This document shows, piece by piece, positions 1 to 7,927 of a stretch of 64,000 bases of DNA. The stretch covers positions 5,958,501-6,022,500 of the forward strand of contig NZ_JADQDF010000001.1 of NCBI RefSeq assembly GCF_019263585.2. The letters are read 5' to 3'. Below the pieces are notes generated by a model. The model had not been told where the DNA came from and did not search any database. It saw only the letters and a program-made list of their open reading frames with translations. Position 1 is the stretch's first letter. Each line of letters begins with the position of its first letter. Source of the stretch: Pseudonocardia oceani. Lineage in GTDB: Bacteria; Actinomycetota; Actinomycetes; Mycobacteriales; Pseudonocardiaceae. The position numbers and the translations under genes are program-made.

Positions 1-38
1 ACGCTAGCCGTCGGGACCGCACGGGGGGCTGTCCTCGC

Positions 39-67
39 GGGACAACGGGCGCCGCCCCCGTTGTCCC
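39..67 (-). terminator. Hairpin just downstream of the TetR gene
   Basis: Perfect 11-bp arms GGGACAACGGG (39-49) and CCCGTTGTCCC (57-67) with a 7-nt loop lie 5 nt beyond the stop codon of the TetR gene. There is no clear T-run, as is common in actinomycetes. A terminator is inferred from structure and position only. Confidence 0.55.
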
Positions 68-72
68 GGGCG

Positions 73-615
73 TCACGGCGTCCGCAGTCCGGCGGTGACC
101 ATGTGGACGAGCAGCTCGTAGGTCTCCTCCAGGTCCTCACGGCGCTGGAACGCGCCCTCGATCTCCAGCACCGCGAACCCGTGCACGGCGGCGCGCAGGC
201 AGCGGGCCGCGTGGATCGGGTCGAGGTCGTAGGCGCGCAGGGACGCCACCAGGACGTCGACCAGCCTCTCGCCGGCCTGCGCCCCGATCGGCGAGGGCGC
301 CTGGTCGGCCGCCGCGTAGCGCTGCGGGTGCTCCCGCACGTACCCGCGCCACGCCGTCATCAGGGCGCGAACCGCTTCGTCGCCGGAGCGGCCCTGCACG
401 ACGCCGCCGATGCGCTCGGTCAGCTCATCGACAAGCCGGACCGACAGCAGCGAGCGCAGCTCGGCCAGGTTGCGGACGTGCTTGTAGAGCGACGGCGTGG
501 CGACGCCCGCGCGGGCGGCCACCGCCGCCAGCGTGAGCGCGGCGGCGCCCTCGTCGTCGACCAGGTCCAGGGCGATCTGCACGACCGCGTCCGCGGACAG
601 CGTCGCCCTAGCCAC
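73..615 (-). CDS. TetR/AcrR family transcriptional regulator
   Basis: 180 aa. An N-terminal helix-turn-helix of TetR type (about residues 8-55) is seen, with the recognition segment VATPSLYKHVRNLAEL, followed by an all-helical ligand domain of the WHG type. The GTG start overlaps the end of the upstream hydrolase gene by 8 nt (GTGGCTAG), so the two are cotranscribed and probably translationally coupled. It probably represses the operon through the AT-rich palindromes at 1461-1496 upstream of the hydrolase (inference). The ligand cannot be deduced, but is likely the hydrolase substrate or a product of it. Confidence 0.85.
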   Translation of the reverse strand: MARATLSADAVVQIALDLVDDEGAAALTLAAVAARAGVATPSLYKHVRNLAELRSLLSVRLVDELTERIGGVVQGRSGDEAVRALMTAWRGYVREHPQRYAAADQAPSPIGAQAGERLVDVLVASLRAYDLDPIHAARCLRAAVHGFAVLEIEGAFQRREDLEETYELLVHMVTAGLRTP

Positions 616-1450
616 GGGCGTCGGCCCCGAGGAACGACAGGACGGCCGCCACCACCTCGGCCGGGAACTGCACGTGCGGGTAGTGGCCCGCCCCGTCGAT
701 CACCTCGACGCAGCCCAGTCCCGGTGTCATGGCCGCCACGACGCCCTCGCCCTCGGCGCGCGCGTCGGTCCAGTCGGGGTCCAGCGAGCCCTCGATGATC
801 AGGGTGGGGCAACGCACGTCGCCGAGCAGAGCGCCCGCGTCGGTGGGCGCGGAGGTGCCCATCGCGGCGAGCACCTTCATGCGGCCGGGCCGGCGCAGGT
901 CGTCCTCGACGGCGGCGAGGTGCTCGGCGACACCGGCGGGCCGAGTGCCGGGGTAGGCGTGGTCGAGGTAGCGCATCCACAGCCCGACGCTGCGGAACAG
1001 CCCCGCGCCGACGAGCAGGGACATGCCGGTGCGGTAGCGGGCGTCGGTGACGAGGCCCCGCACATCGATCTTCTGCGCGCGCGTGAACGGGCTGATGCCG
1101 ACGATGGCGGTGACCAGGTCGGGCTCCTGCGCCGCGGCGATGGTGACGGCGCCGCCGGCGAAGGAGTGGCCGACGAGGACGGCCGGGCCCCCGAGGTGCC
1201 GCACGACGGCGAGCAGGTCGGCCGCCGAGTCGGTGCGGGTGTAGGACGCCCAGCCGGTGCTCGACGCGCCGTGCCCGCGCTGATCGACCGACGCGACGCG
1301 GTAGCCGGCACCCGCGAGCGCGGCCGCCATCTCGCCGAAGGCGGCCCGGTTGTCGCCCATGCCGTGGGCCAGGACGACCAGCGGCCCCTCGCCGACAACG
1401 TCGTAGGCGAGCCGGCCGCCGTCGCGCTCCAGGAACTCCGTCATGTCCAT
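608..1450 (-). CDS. Alpha/beta hydrolase
   Basis: 280 aa, usual length for single-domain alpha/beta hydrolases. The oxyanion-hole region HGMGDN (about residue 29), the nucleophile elbow GHSFAGG (Ser at about residue 94), a C-terminal acid (EGSLDPDWTDAR) and the late histidine in DGAGHYPHVQFP form a complete triad. No signal peptide, so cytoplasmic. It is the first gene of a two-gene operon with a TetR regulator and is preceded by a cluster of palindromes. Esterase, lactonase or epoxide-hydrolase-like activity are all possible; the sequence does not fix the substrate. Confidence 0.85.
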   Translation of the reverse strand: MDMTEFLERDGGRLAYDVVGEGPLVVLAHGMGDNRAAFGEMAAALAGAGYRVASVDQRGHGASSTGWASYTRTDSAADLLAVVRHLGGPAVLVGHSFAGGAVTIAAAQEPDLVTAIVGISPFTRAQKIDVRGLVTDARYRTGMSLLVGAGLFRSVGLWMRYLDHAYPGTRPAGVAEHLAAVEDDLRRPGRMKVLAAMGTSAPTDAGALLGDVRCPTLIIEGSLDPDWTDARAEGEGVVAAMTPGLGCVEVIDGAGHYPHVQFPAEVVAAVLSFLGADARG

Positions 1451-1460
1451 CCACTCCTCA

Positions 1461-1496
1461 GCTAACGTCTATAGCTAGAAAGCTAATGACATTAGC
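1461..1496 (-). promoter_or_regulatory. Candidate TetR operator/promoter, clustered GCTA palindromes
   Basis: An AT-rich patch within very GC-rich DNA, just upstream of the hydrolase-tetR operon. It contains GCTAATG-A-CATTAGC (1482-1496, perfect 7-bp arms) and TAGCT-AGAA-AGCTA (about 1473-1486), plus another TAGCT/AGCTA pairing. Overlapping inverted repeats of this size next to an autoregulated tetR gene are the usual form of a TetR operator. Binding is inferred. Confidence 0.6.
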
Positions 1497-1523
1497 CTCA
1501 GGAGTCAAGGCGTTCCCGGGAGG

Positions 1524-1724
1524 TCAGTCGTCGTCGACCGCCGGCTGGTGGCCCTGCGCGGCGGGAACGTCGACCTGCGGGCCTCCCGGCACCTCGGCCA
1601 TCGGCTCGACGCCGGCGGCCAGGTCGTCGGGCGGGGCCGACGGCGGCGAGGCGTGCTGGTCGTCGGCGGCGGCGCGGCGGTCGTCGTCGGTGCGGTCCTG
1701 GGGGTTCGTGTCGTCGGTGGTCAC
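1524..1724 (-). CDS. Small acidic, disordered hypothetical protein
   Basis: 66 aa from a GTG start. It is rich in Asp, Pro and Ala (opening VTTDDTNPQDRTDDD, ending AVDDD), with no cysteine, membrane segment or recognisable domain. The start is chosen because a GGGTAC hexamer lies exactly 9 nt upstream, the spacing seen before many genes in this window. It sits 38 nt after the DDN-like reductase gene on the same strand. Function unknown; it may be a stress-induced hydrophilic protein (inference). Confidence 0.5.
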   Translation of the reverse strand: MTTDDTNPQDRTDDDRRAAADDQHASPPSAPPDDLAAGVEPMAEVPGGPQVDVPAAQGHQPAVDDD

Positions 1725-1733
1725 GGTGCCGGC

Positions 1734-1758
1734 GTACCCACCGGCCCGGGCGGCCACC
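1734..1758 (-). promoter_or_regulatory. Sigma-B-like promoter for the small acidic gene
   Basis: On the minus strand GGGT, 16 nt, GGGTAC (1734-1739 as GTACCC on the plus strand), then 9 nt to the GTG start at 1724. The hexamer fits the general-stress sigma -10 consensus; the -35 is a weak match. Confidence 0.5.
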
Positions 1759-1762
1759 CGCG

Positions 1763-2104
1763 TCAGACCGGATCGAGGCGCACCGCCACGACGGCCCGGC
1801 GCCCGGCGCGGGAGGCGACACCGTGTCCCGCCCGCTCGACGCCCCCGAGCCGGACCGAGAGCGGCGCGCCCTCGCCCGTGAAGTTGCGCCACCACTTCTT
1901 CCGGTCCGGGAGCTCGACCCGGATCGTCACGTCGTCGCCCTCGCGCCGGTAGGCGACCGGGATCGTGAAGGTGCGGCCCGACCGGCGACCGGTGTAGGTG
2001 ACCACCGTCATCGACCCCGCCAGCAGCCGGCCCCAGCGGGGCGAGAGGACGAGCGGCCGGACGACCGCGTTCACCGCGACCGCCATGTTCTGCAACGCGT
2101 TCAT
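1763..2104 (-). CDS. DDN-like F420-dependent nitroreductase/quinone reductase family protein
   Basis: 113 aa, slightly short for the family (about 130-150). The core TYTGRRSGRTFTIPVAYRR, then DVTIRV, then a KKWWRNF segment, is typical of the split-barrel DUF385/DDN family of actinobacterial F420H2-dependent reductases. ATG start with a GGGAGG ribosome site 6 nt upstream. A cytoplasmic or membrane-associated role in quinone or xenobiotic reduction is likely from the family. Some members bind fatty acids instead of F420, so the cofactor is not certain. Confidence 0.7.
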   Translation of the reverse strand: MNALQNMAVAVNAVVRPLVLSPRWGRLLAGSMTVVTYTGRRSGRTFTIPVAYRREGDDVTIRVELPDRKKWWRNFTGEGAPLSVRLGGVERAGHGVASRAGRRAVVAVRLDPV

Positions 2105-2184
2105 GCCGTTCCTCCCGTGGGTTGTGCCTCCGGTCTACCGCACCGGCGACGTCGCGGTGGGCTCGCCGGGGGGCGGCGTCGCTG

Positions 2185-2440
2185 TGCGCGGGGTGGACGG
2201 TGCAGGACGTCGCCGCCCACATGACGTGGGTGACGCGCCTGCACGACGGTCTGGGATCCGCTCGTCGACGTCCTGGTGCACGGCCAGGACATCGCGCGGC
2301 CGCTGGGCCGGGAGCTGGTGATGCCGCTGCGCCCCGTCCTCGGTGCGCTGACCCACGTCTGGTCGACCTCGGGCTACGGGACGCCGAAGCGCTTCGCCGG
2401 GTTGCGGTTCCGGGCCACCGACGCGGCCCGAACGGGGGAG
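2185..2440 (+). pseudogene. Remnant of a maleylpyruvate isomerase / mycothiol-dependent family gene
   Basis: Two pieces of one family occur in different frames. GWTVQDVAAHMTWVTRLHDG (about 2197-2256) is the typical N-terminal metal-binding helix of TIGR03083 proteins. After a frame change the sequence continues WDPLVDVLVHGQDIARPLG and on through an FAGLRFRATD segment. The middle of the protein is missing and no long frame joins the halves, so the gene is decayed by deletion and frameshift. Confidence 0.65.
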
Positions 2441-2444
2441 AACG

Positions 2445-3203
2445 ATGAGCGAGGCGGGGGAGACCGGCGCGGGGAAGACCGGGCCGGAGGAGCTCACGCA
2501 GGCGTGGCGCGACGCCGTGCCGTGGGACCACCCGATGTCGCGGGGCGACAAGGTCCTGGTGTTCGCGACGCTCGGCGTCCTGGTGCTGATGCTGGCGACG
2601 CTGTCGGTGCGGCCGTTCCTGCTGGCCTCGCACCCGGTGGCGCTGAGCGCGGTCACCGGCAGCCTGTCCGCGATCGGCGCCGGGGCGGCGTTCGCGCGGA
2701 TCGGCGAGGGCGAGCTGTGGCCGGTGGTCGTGGCGGGCGTGTTCGGGATGGTCAAGTTCGACTGGCTGTTCTGGCTGGCCGGACGCCGGTGGGGAGCGAA
2801 GGTCATCGAGCTGTGGGCGCCCGGCGACGTCGCGAAGCGGTTCGTCGCGCGGGTCCGGTCGTGGCCCGCGTGGGCGATGCCGCTGGTCGTCATGGCGGCG
2901 GCGCTGCCCGGCGTCCCCGCTCCGGCGGTGTTCGCGCTGGCCGGGCTCGGGGGCACGGGCGTCGTCCGGTTCCTGCTGTTCGACGCGCTCGGCGCCGCGG
3001 TGATCGTGGGCCTCGTCGCGGGCCTGGGGTTCTGGGTGGGGCAGTACGCGGTCGACGTGGTGCTGCTGATCGACGAGTACGCGCTGTGGATCACCCTGGC
3101 GCTGGTCGTGCTCGTGTCGTTGCGGGCCGGGTACCGCGGCTACCGGGAGGACCGCGCGAAGAAGGCGCGGGAGGCGGGCGGGAAAGCGCCCTCGACGCCG
3201 TGA
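2445..3203 (+). CDS. DedA-like integral membrane protein
   Basis: 252 aa with about five hydrophobic segments after a polar N-terminus of about 35 residues. The segment FDWLFWLAGRRWG, followed by a long amphipathic stretch and a PGVPAPAVFALAG helix, resembles the DedA/VTT fold of small membrane transporters involved in lipid and proton homeostasis. ATG start with GGGGGAG upstream. The C-terminus is Lys/Arg-rich and probably cytoplasmic. Substrate unknown; flippase-type function is known only for other family members. Confidence 0.6.
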   Translation: MSEAGETGAGKTGPEELTQAWRDAVPWDHPMSRGDKVLVFATLGVLVLMLATLSVRPFLLASHPVALSAVTGSLSAIGAGAAFARIGEGELWPVVVAGVFGMVKFDWLFWLAGRRWGAKVIELWAPGDVAKRFVARVRSWPAWAMPLVVMAAALPGVPAPAVFALAGLGGTGVVRFLLFDALGAAVIVGLVAGLGFWVGQYAVDVVLLIDEYALWITLALVVLVSLRAGYRGYREDRAKKAREAGGKAPSTP

Positions 3204-3248
3204 CCCGGGTCGGGGCCACGGCCGTCGAGGTCGTCCGACCGGCCGGGC

Positions 3249-3671
3249 TCAGTCGTCGAGCAGCCAGGGCATGAACGGCACCAGCGGCGTCACGTCGGCA
3301 TAGAGCTTCTCGGTGTGCATCCTGTCCCCGTCGAACAGGAACACGCCCATCGAGCGGACCTCGACGACCTGGCCCGTCTGCTGCCCGTCGAACCCGTCGG
3401 GGAACACGGTCAGCACCTCGACGGCCGTCGCGTCGTCGGCGTGGTAGAACGCCTCGCCGATGTGGGTGTTCGGGCCCATCGAGTCGAAGAAGGTCTGCAG
3501 GAACTTGCGCACGTCGTCGCTGCCCCGGACGGTCTTGCCGGCGCTGACGAGGTCGTAGGCGGGCTCGCCGCCGAAGGTCGCGAGAACGGCGTCGACGTCC
3601 TTGGCGCTCTCGCCGTCGAGGTGGGCGGCGAGCACCTGCTCACGGGCGGCGATGATCTCGGGGGTCAGCAT
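3249..3671 (-). CDS. SnoaL/NTF2-like domain protein
   Basis: 140 aa, one NTF2-like cone fold: an N-terminal helix (REQVLAAHLDGESAKDVDAV), then strands with AYDLVSAGKTVRG, a helix with VRKFLQTFFDS, and late strands VVEVRSMGVFLFDGDRMHTEKLY. This is the pattern of SnoaL-like ester cyclase or limonene-1,2-epoxide-hydrolase-like proteins. The inner ATG at 3671 is chosen over one 30 nt upstream because GGAAGGGAAG precedes it. Enzymatic role and substrate are not evident. Confidence 0.7.
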   Translation of the reverse strand: MLTPEIIAAREQVLAAHLDGESAKDVDAVLATFGGEPAYDLVSAGKTVRGSDDVRKFLQTFFDSMGPNTHIGEAFYHADDATAVEVLTVFPDGFDGQQTGQVVEVRSMGVFLFDGDRMHTEKLYADVTPLVPFMPWLLDD

Positions 3672-3755
3672 GGTGGGTGCTTCCCTTCCAGGGTCTGCCA
3701 ACGGTCGACAATCGACGGTCGCGCGTCGTGATCGTAGGTCCTGGGGCCGGTCCGG

Positions 3756-4256
3756 TCAGGCGATCGGGCCGAAGAGATCCGCGGCGGTGAGCTCGTCGTC
3801 GTCGAGGACGCCCAGGGCGTCCAGGACGTCGAGCAGCCGGCGCTCCTCGTAGCGGAAGTGGGTCTGCACGACCGCCTCGATCCCGTCGAGGTGGCGCAGC
3901 TTCACCTCGGTGGACGCCTCCTGCTCGACGGCCCGCTGCAGCTCGCCGATCAGGTGCTCGATCATGTGGTGGTCCTGCACCAGCTGGGCCACGACCGGTG
4001 CGAGGTCGGGACGCCGGTCGACCAGCAGGGGGAACAGGGCCCCGTCCTCGCTGCGATGGTGGCCGGTGAGCGCCGTGCAGAACCCCCAGCAGTACAGCAG
4101 CGGGGTCGCGGCGAGCGGGTCGACGGTGTGCTCGTCCTCGATCGACTCCCGGGCGAGGTCCAGGGCCTCGACCAGCCGCCGGTGCACCCGGCGCATCTCC
4201 TCGCTCCACGCCCGCAGCCGCCCACCCACGCGATCCCCCGCCGTCGGGACGAGCAT
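3756..4256 (-). CDS. Hemerythrin HHE domain protein
   Basis: 166 aa four-helix bundle with the iron-ligand pattern of the HHE family: VHRRLV (helix 1), TGHHRSEDGALF (helix 2), QDHHMIEHLIGEL (helix 3) and HFRYEERRLL (helix 4). Such proteins bind a di-iron centre and sense or buffer O2, NO or iron. It is divergent from the LLM oxidoreductase gene, with 61 nt between starts. Two in-frame start choices exist; the ATG at 4256 is used. Confidence 0.8.
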   Translation of the reverse strand: MLVPTAGDRVGGRLRAWSEEMRRVHRRLVEALDLARESIEDEHTVDPLAATPLLYCWGFCTALTGHHRSEDGALFPLLVDRRPDLAPVVAQLVQDHHMIEHLIGELQRAVEQEASTEVKLRHLDGIEAVVQTHFRYEERRLLDVLDALGVLDDDELTAADLFGPIA

Positions 4257-4317
4257 CCCGGACGTGCGACCCCGTACGGTCGGCAGGTCGCCGGACCAGC
4301 GTCGTGAAGGAGTTCCC

Positions 4318-5448
4318 GTGCGTCTCGAGACCCTGCTTCCCCTGGGCAAGGTGGACCCCGGTCTGCGTGCCCCCGAGGTCCCGCTCGACATCCACTCCGT
4401 CGCGGCCGGGGCCGCGCTGCTGGAGGAGGTCGGGTACGGCGGGCTGGTCGTCGAGGAGACGAAGGACGACCCGTTCACGCTGCTCGCGCTGGCGGCCACC
4501 ACGACCGAGCGGCTGCGCCTGGGCACGGCCGTGACCATCGCCTTCCCGCGCAGCCCGACCGTCATGGCGATGCAGGCCTGGACGCTGCAGAAGCTCTCGC
4601 GCGGCCGGTTCACCCTCGGGATGGGCACGCAGGTCCGGGGCCACATCCAGCGCCGCTACGGCGTGCCGTGGTCTCCGCCCGGGCCGTGGATGCGGGAGTA
4701 CGTGCAGGCCGTGCGCGCGGTGTGGGACTGCTGGCAGAACGGCACCCCGCTCGACGTCCGCGGCGAGCACTACACGCTCGACCTCATGGTCCCGCTGTTC
4801 GACGCCGGGCCGATCGAGCACCCCGACATCCCGGTCCACCTCGCCGCGATCAACCCGAACATGTGCGCGGTCGCGGGGGAGGTGGCCGACGGCGTCCGGC
4901 CGCACCCGGTCTGCACGCCGTCCTACATCGCGGAGGTCATGCTGCCCGCCGTGCGGCGCGGCGCCGCCCGGTCCGGGCGCCCGCTCGACGACTTCCGGGT
5001 GTGCATGAAGCCGCTGGTCGCCTCGGCGCGGACGCAGGAGGAGCTGGTGCCGAAGGTGCGCGACGCACGGGCGCGGATCGCGTTCTACGCCTCGACCCCG
5101 GGCTACCGCGCCGCGTTCGCGCACCTCGGCCTCGGCGACCTCGCCGACGAGGCGAAGCACCTCTCCAAGGCCCAGCGGTGGGAGGAGCTGCCCGTCCTCA
5201 TCGACGACGACGTCCTCGACCTGTTCGCCGTCATCGGCACCTACGACGAGATCGGCGCCCGGCTGCTCGACCGCTTCCGGTCGGTGGTCACCGACGTCGA
5301 GTTCTCGATCCAGGTCCGCGACGACCGCGACCGCGCGACGCTGACCGATCTCGCCCGCCTCGTGCAGTCCGACGACGACGCCCCGGCACGCGCGGCGATC
5401 ACCGGCCGGCAGGGGGCCGGCGACGCCGTGTGGAGGTCGGGGCGGTGA
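4318..5448 (+). CDS. LLM class F420-dependent oxidoreductase
   Basis: 376 aa luciferase-like TIM barrel. Seen: RLRLGTAVTIAFPRSPTVMA, the segment LSRGRFTLGMGTQVRGH that is diagnostic of actinobacterial F420-dependent LLM enzymes, and a late LFAVIGTYDEIGARLLDRF segment (TIGR03617-like). GTG start after GAAGGAG. The protein likely uses reduced F420 rather than FMN, judged from family; the substrate is unknown. It ends 3 nt before the convergent DUF808 gene. Confidence 0.8.
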   Translation: MRLETLLPLGKVDPGLRAPEVPLDIHSVAAGAALLEEVGYGGLVVEETKDDPFTLLALAATTTERLRLGTAVTIAFPRSPTVMAMQAWTLQKLSRGRFTLGMGTQVRGHIQRRYGVPWSPPGPWMREYVQAVRAVWDCWQNGTPLDVRGEHYTLDLMVPLFDAGPIEHPDIPVHLAAINPNMCAVAGEVADGVRPHPVCTPSYIAEVMLPAVRRGAARSGRPLDDFRVCMKPLVASARTQEELVPKVRDARARIAFYASTPGYRAAFAHLGLGDLADEAKHLSKAQRWEELPVLIDDDVLDLFAVIGTYDEIGARLLDRFRSVVTDVEFSIQVRDDRDRATLTDLARLVQSDDDAPARAAITGRQGAGDAVWRSGR

Positions 5449-5451
5449 GGG

Positions 5452-6399
5452 TCAGTGCGCGGCGGCCTTGCGCTTCGGCAGCAGGTGCATCACCGCGACG
5501 ACGATCGCGCCCACGACCAGGCCCAGGATCGCGGAGAAGACCGTGTTGGTGAGCCAGCCGAGGAACCCGCCGAGCGCGCCGGTGGCGTCGTGCACGAGCA
5601 CCTCGACGTGGTGCACGAAGTCGTAGATCGGGTGAAAGCCCAGCTCGTCGATGCCGACGAGCAGGATGTGCCCGCCGACCCAGAGCATCGCCGCGATCCC
5701 CACGGTGGACAGCACCGAGAGCACGATCGGCATCGCCCGGACCAGGCCGCGGCCCAGCCCCGCCACGGCCGGGGAGTCGCGCTGCGCCAGCACCAGGCCG
5801 GCGTCGTCCATCTTCACGATGAGCGCGACCACGCCGTAGACGAGCACCGTGATGGCGATGGCCACGACCAGCAGGATGACCGCCCGCGAGAGCAGGCCCT
5901 CGGACGCGACCTCGTTGAGCGCGATGACCATGATCTCCGCGGACAGGATGAAGTCGGTCCGCACGGCGCCCGAGACGACCTTCTTCTCGTGGGCGGCGGG
6001 TTCGGCGACGGCCGCCTCCTGGGTCTCCTCCGGCGAGGGGTGGTGCCCCGCGACCAGCTCCCAGATCTTCTCCGCGCCCTCGTAGCAGAGGTAGGTGCCG
6101 CCCAGCATGAGGATCGGGGTGAGGGCCCACGGCGCGAACTGGCTCAGCAGCAGCGCGGCCGGAAGGATGAACAGCAGCTTGTTGCGCAGCGAGCCCTTGG
6201 CGATCCGCCCGATGATCGACAGCTCGCGCTTGGGCTCCAGCCCCTGCACGTAGCGCGGGGTGACCGCCGCGTCGTCGACGACGACCCCCGCCGCCTTGAC
6301 CCCCGCCCGCCCGGCGGCGCCCGCGATGTCGTCGAGCGACGCCGCCGTGAGGCGGACGAGCGCGGCGACGTCGTCGAGGAGCGCGAAGAGCCCGCTCAT
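5452..6399 (-). CDS. DUF808 family inner-membrane protein (YedI-like)
   Basis: 315 aa. The opening MSGLFALLDDVAALVRL and the DDAAVTPRYVQG stretch are hallmarks of DUF808/YedI proteins. Membrane segments follow at LLFILPAALLLSQFAPW, the AVILLVVAIAITVLVYG region, IVLSVLSTVGIAAML and near the C-terminus; the motif GGTYLCYEGAEKIWE is conserved. The ATG at 6399 gives the family's usual length. A GGGTAC hexamer 56 nt upstream (about 6455) could serve as promoter. Function unknown for the family. Confidence 0.8.
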   Translation of the reverse strand: MSGLFALLDDVAALVRLTAASLDDIAGAAGRAGVKAAGVVVDDAAVTPRYVQGLEPKRELSIIGRIAKGSLRNKLLFILPAALLLSQFAPWALTPILMLGGTYLCYEGAEKIWELVAGHHPSPEETQEAAVAEPAAHEKKVVSGAVRTDFILSAEIMVIALNEVASEGLLSRAVILLVVAIAITVLVYGVVALIVKMDDAGLVLAQRDSPAVAGLGRGLVRAMPIVLSVLSTVGIAAMLWVGGHILLVGIDELGFHPIYDFVHHVEVLVHDATGALGGFLGWLTNTVFSAILGLVVGAIVVAVMHLLPKRKAAAH

Positions 6400-6797
6400 C
6401 GGGTCGGGTTCCGGGTCGAGGAGGTCTGCGTCGAGGCCGTGTGTCGCACGCGGGGGAGAGTACCCGGGCCACGGGGCCCCGCACCTCCACCGCGTCGGCC
6501 GCCACCGGCGACGCGGCTCCCCGTGCCCATCCCGGTCGCGCTCCACGACCGACGCGACGACGGCCACGACGCTGCGGGCCTGCGCTTCAGCCCCGGTGAC
6601 GAGCGCGGCGTCGACGAGCTCGCCGGATCGGCGCACACCTCCAGACGGACGATCGAGCGCGCGTCGTAGCGGCCCGCGTCGAGCCTGCCGGACCGGGCGA
6701 CACGTGACATCATCGGCCATCAGCTCGGTGACACATCGTGATCGACCGATTCGATGTCGCGTTCCGCCGGGTCGCCGACACCAGGGGAGGCACGACG
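6400..6797. other. Intergenic stretch without a convincing gene
   Basis: This stretch separates the divergent DUF808 and ferredoxin-reductase genes. The minus strand has frames with partly protein-like runs (GELVDAALVTGAEAQARSV) but they are broken by frame changes and lack a ribosome site. The only regulatory-looking element is the minus-strand GGGTAC near 6455. It may hold a decayed small gene. Confidence 0.35.
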
Positions 6798-7895
6798 GTG
6801 CCCACGGAAGCGCGGTTGCCGCGCGGCGCGCGCAGGCTGCGGGCCGCGGCGGCCTGGTTCACCACGCCGCTGCTGCCCGACGACTACCTGACGCTGATCA
6901 GCCCGCTGTGGTCGGCGCGGGAGCTGCGCGGGCGGATCGTCGAGGTGGTGCCGGAGGCGGGCGACGCGGCCACGCTCGTGATCGAGCCCGGCTGGGGGTG
7001 GCCGTTCGACTCGGCGCCGGGGCAGTACATCGGCATCGCGGTGGAGGTCGACGGGCGCTTCCACTGGCGCTCCTACTCCCTGACCTCGCCGCCGACACGC
7101 CGTCAGCGGCACGTGGCGGTGACGGTCAAGGCGATGCCGGAGGGGTTCCTCTCCCAGCACCTGGTGTCCGGCGTCGCCCCCGGCACGGTCGTGCGGCTGG
7201 CCGCGCCGCGCGGGGAGTTCGTGCTGCCCGACCCGCCCCCGCCGCGGATCCTCTTCCTCACCGCGGGCAGCGGCCTCACCCCCGTGATGGCGATGCTGCG
7301 CACCCTCGCGCGCCGCCGCACGCTGCCCGACGTCGTGCTGGTGCACTCCGCGCCCGACGCGGGGGAGGTGCTCTTCGGCGGGGAGATCGACCGGCTGAGT
7401 GCCGAGCACCCCGGGCTGCGGGTGCACGAGCAGCACACCCGCCGCGACGGGCGCCTCGACCTCGCCGCGCTCGACACCGTCTGCGCCGACTGGCGCGAGC
7501 GCGAGGCCTGGGTCTGCGGGCCCAACGCGATGCTCGACGAGGCGGAGCGCGTCTGGGGCGACGCCGGCCTCGCCCGGCGCCTGCACGTCGAGCGCTTCTC
7601 CGCCGACCTCACCGGCGGGGAGGCCGAGGGTGGCACCGTCACGTTCGGCGCGTCCGGGCGCGAGGTGGAGGTCGACGGCGCCACGACCCTGCTGGAGGCG
7701 GGGGAGTCCGCGGGCGTCGCACTGCCCTTCGGCTGCCGCACGGGCATCTGCCACAGCTGCACCGTGCCGCTGCGCTCCGGCGCGGTGCGCGACCTGCGCG
7801 ACGGCACCGAGCACCGCATCGGGCGCGGTGCCCCCGCCGAGAAGGTCCAGACGTGCGTCACGGCCGCGGCCGGTGACTGCGTGCTGGACGCCTGA
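6798..7895 (+). CDS. Ferredoxin reductase with C-terminal 2Fe-2S domain (Rv3230c-like)
   Basis: 365 aa. FAD domain with RSYSLTSPP (about residues 95-103), NAD(P)H domain with [14 protein letters not shown], then a plant-type 2Fe-2S domain with [13 protein letters not shown] and a later Cys ([11 protein letters not shown]). It should pass electrons from NADPH to the desaturase encoded 32 nt downstream, as Rv3230c does for DesA3 in mycobacteria (established knowledge). The GTG at 6798 is preferred to one 60 nt upstream because AGGGGAGG precedes it. Membrane-associated partner, itself soluble. Confidence 0.85.
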   Translation: MPTEARLPRGARRLRAAAAWFTTPLLPDDYLTLISPLWSARELRGRIVEVVPEAGDAATLVIEPGWGWPFDSAPGQYIGIAVEVDGRFHWRSYSLTSPPTRRQRHVAVTVKAMPEGFLSQHLVSGVAPGTVVRLAAPRGEFVLPDPPPPRILFLTAGSGLTPVMAMLRTLARRRTLPDVVLVHSAPDAGEVLFGGEIDRLSAEHPGLRVHEQHTRRDGRLDLAALDTVCADWREREAWVCGPNAMLDEAERVWGDAGLARRLHVERFSADLTGGEAEGGTVTFGASGREVEVDGATTLLEAGESAGVALPFGCRTGICHSCTVPLRSGAVRDLRDGTEHRIGRGAPAEKVQTCVTAAAGDCVLDA

Positions 7896-7927
7896 CCGTC
7901 CTCGACATCCGCGAGAGAGGTACCGCC

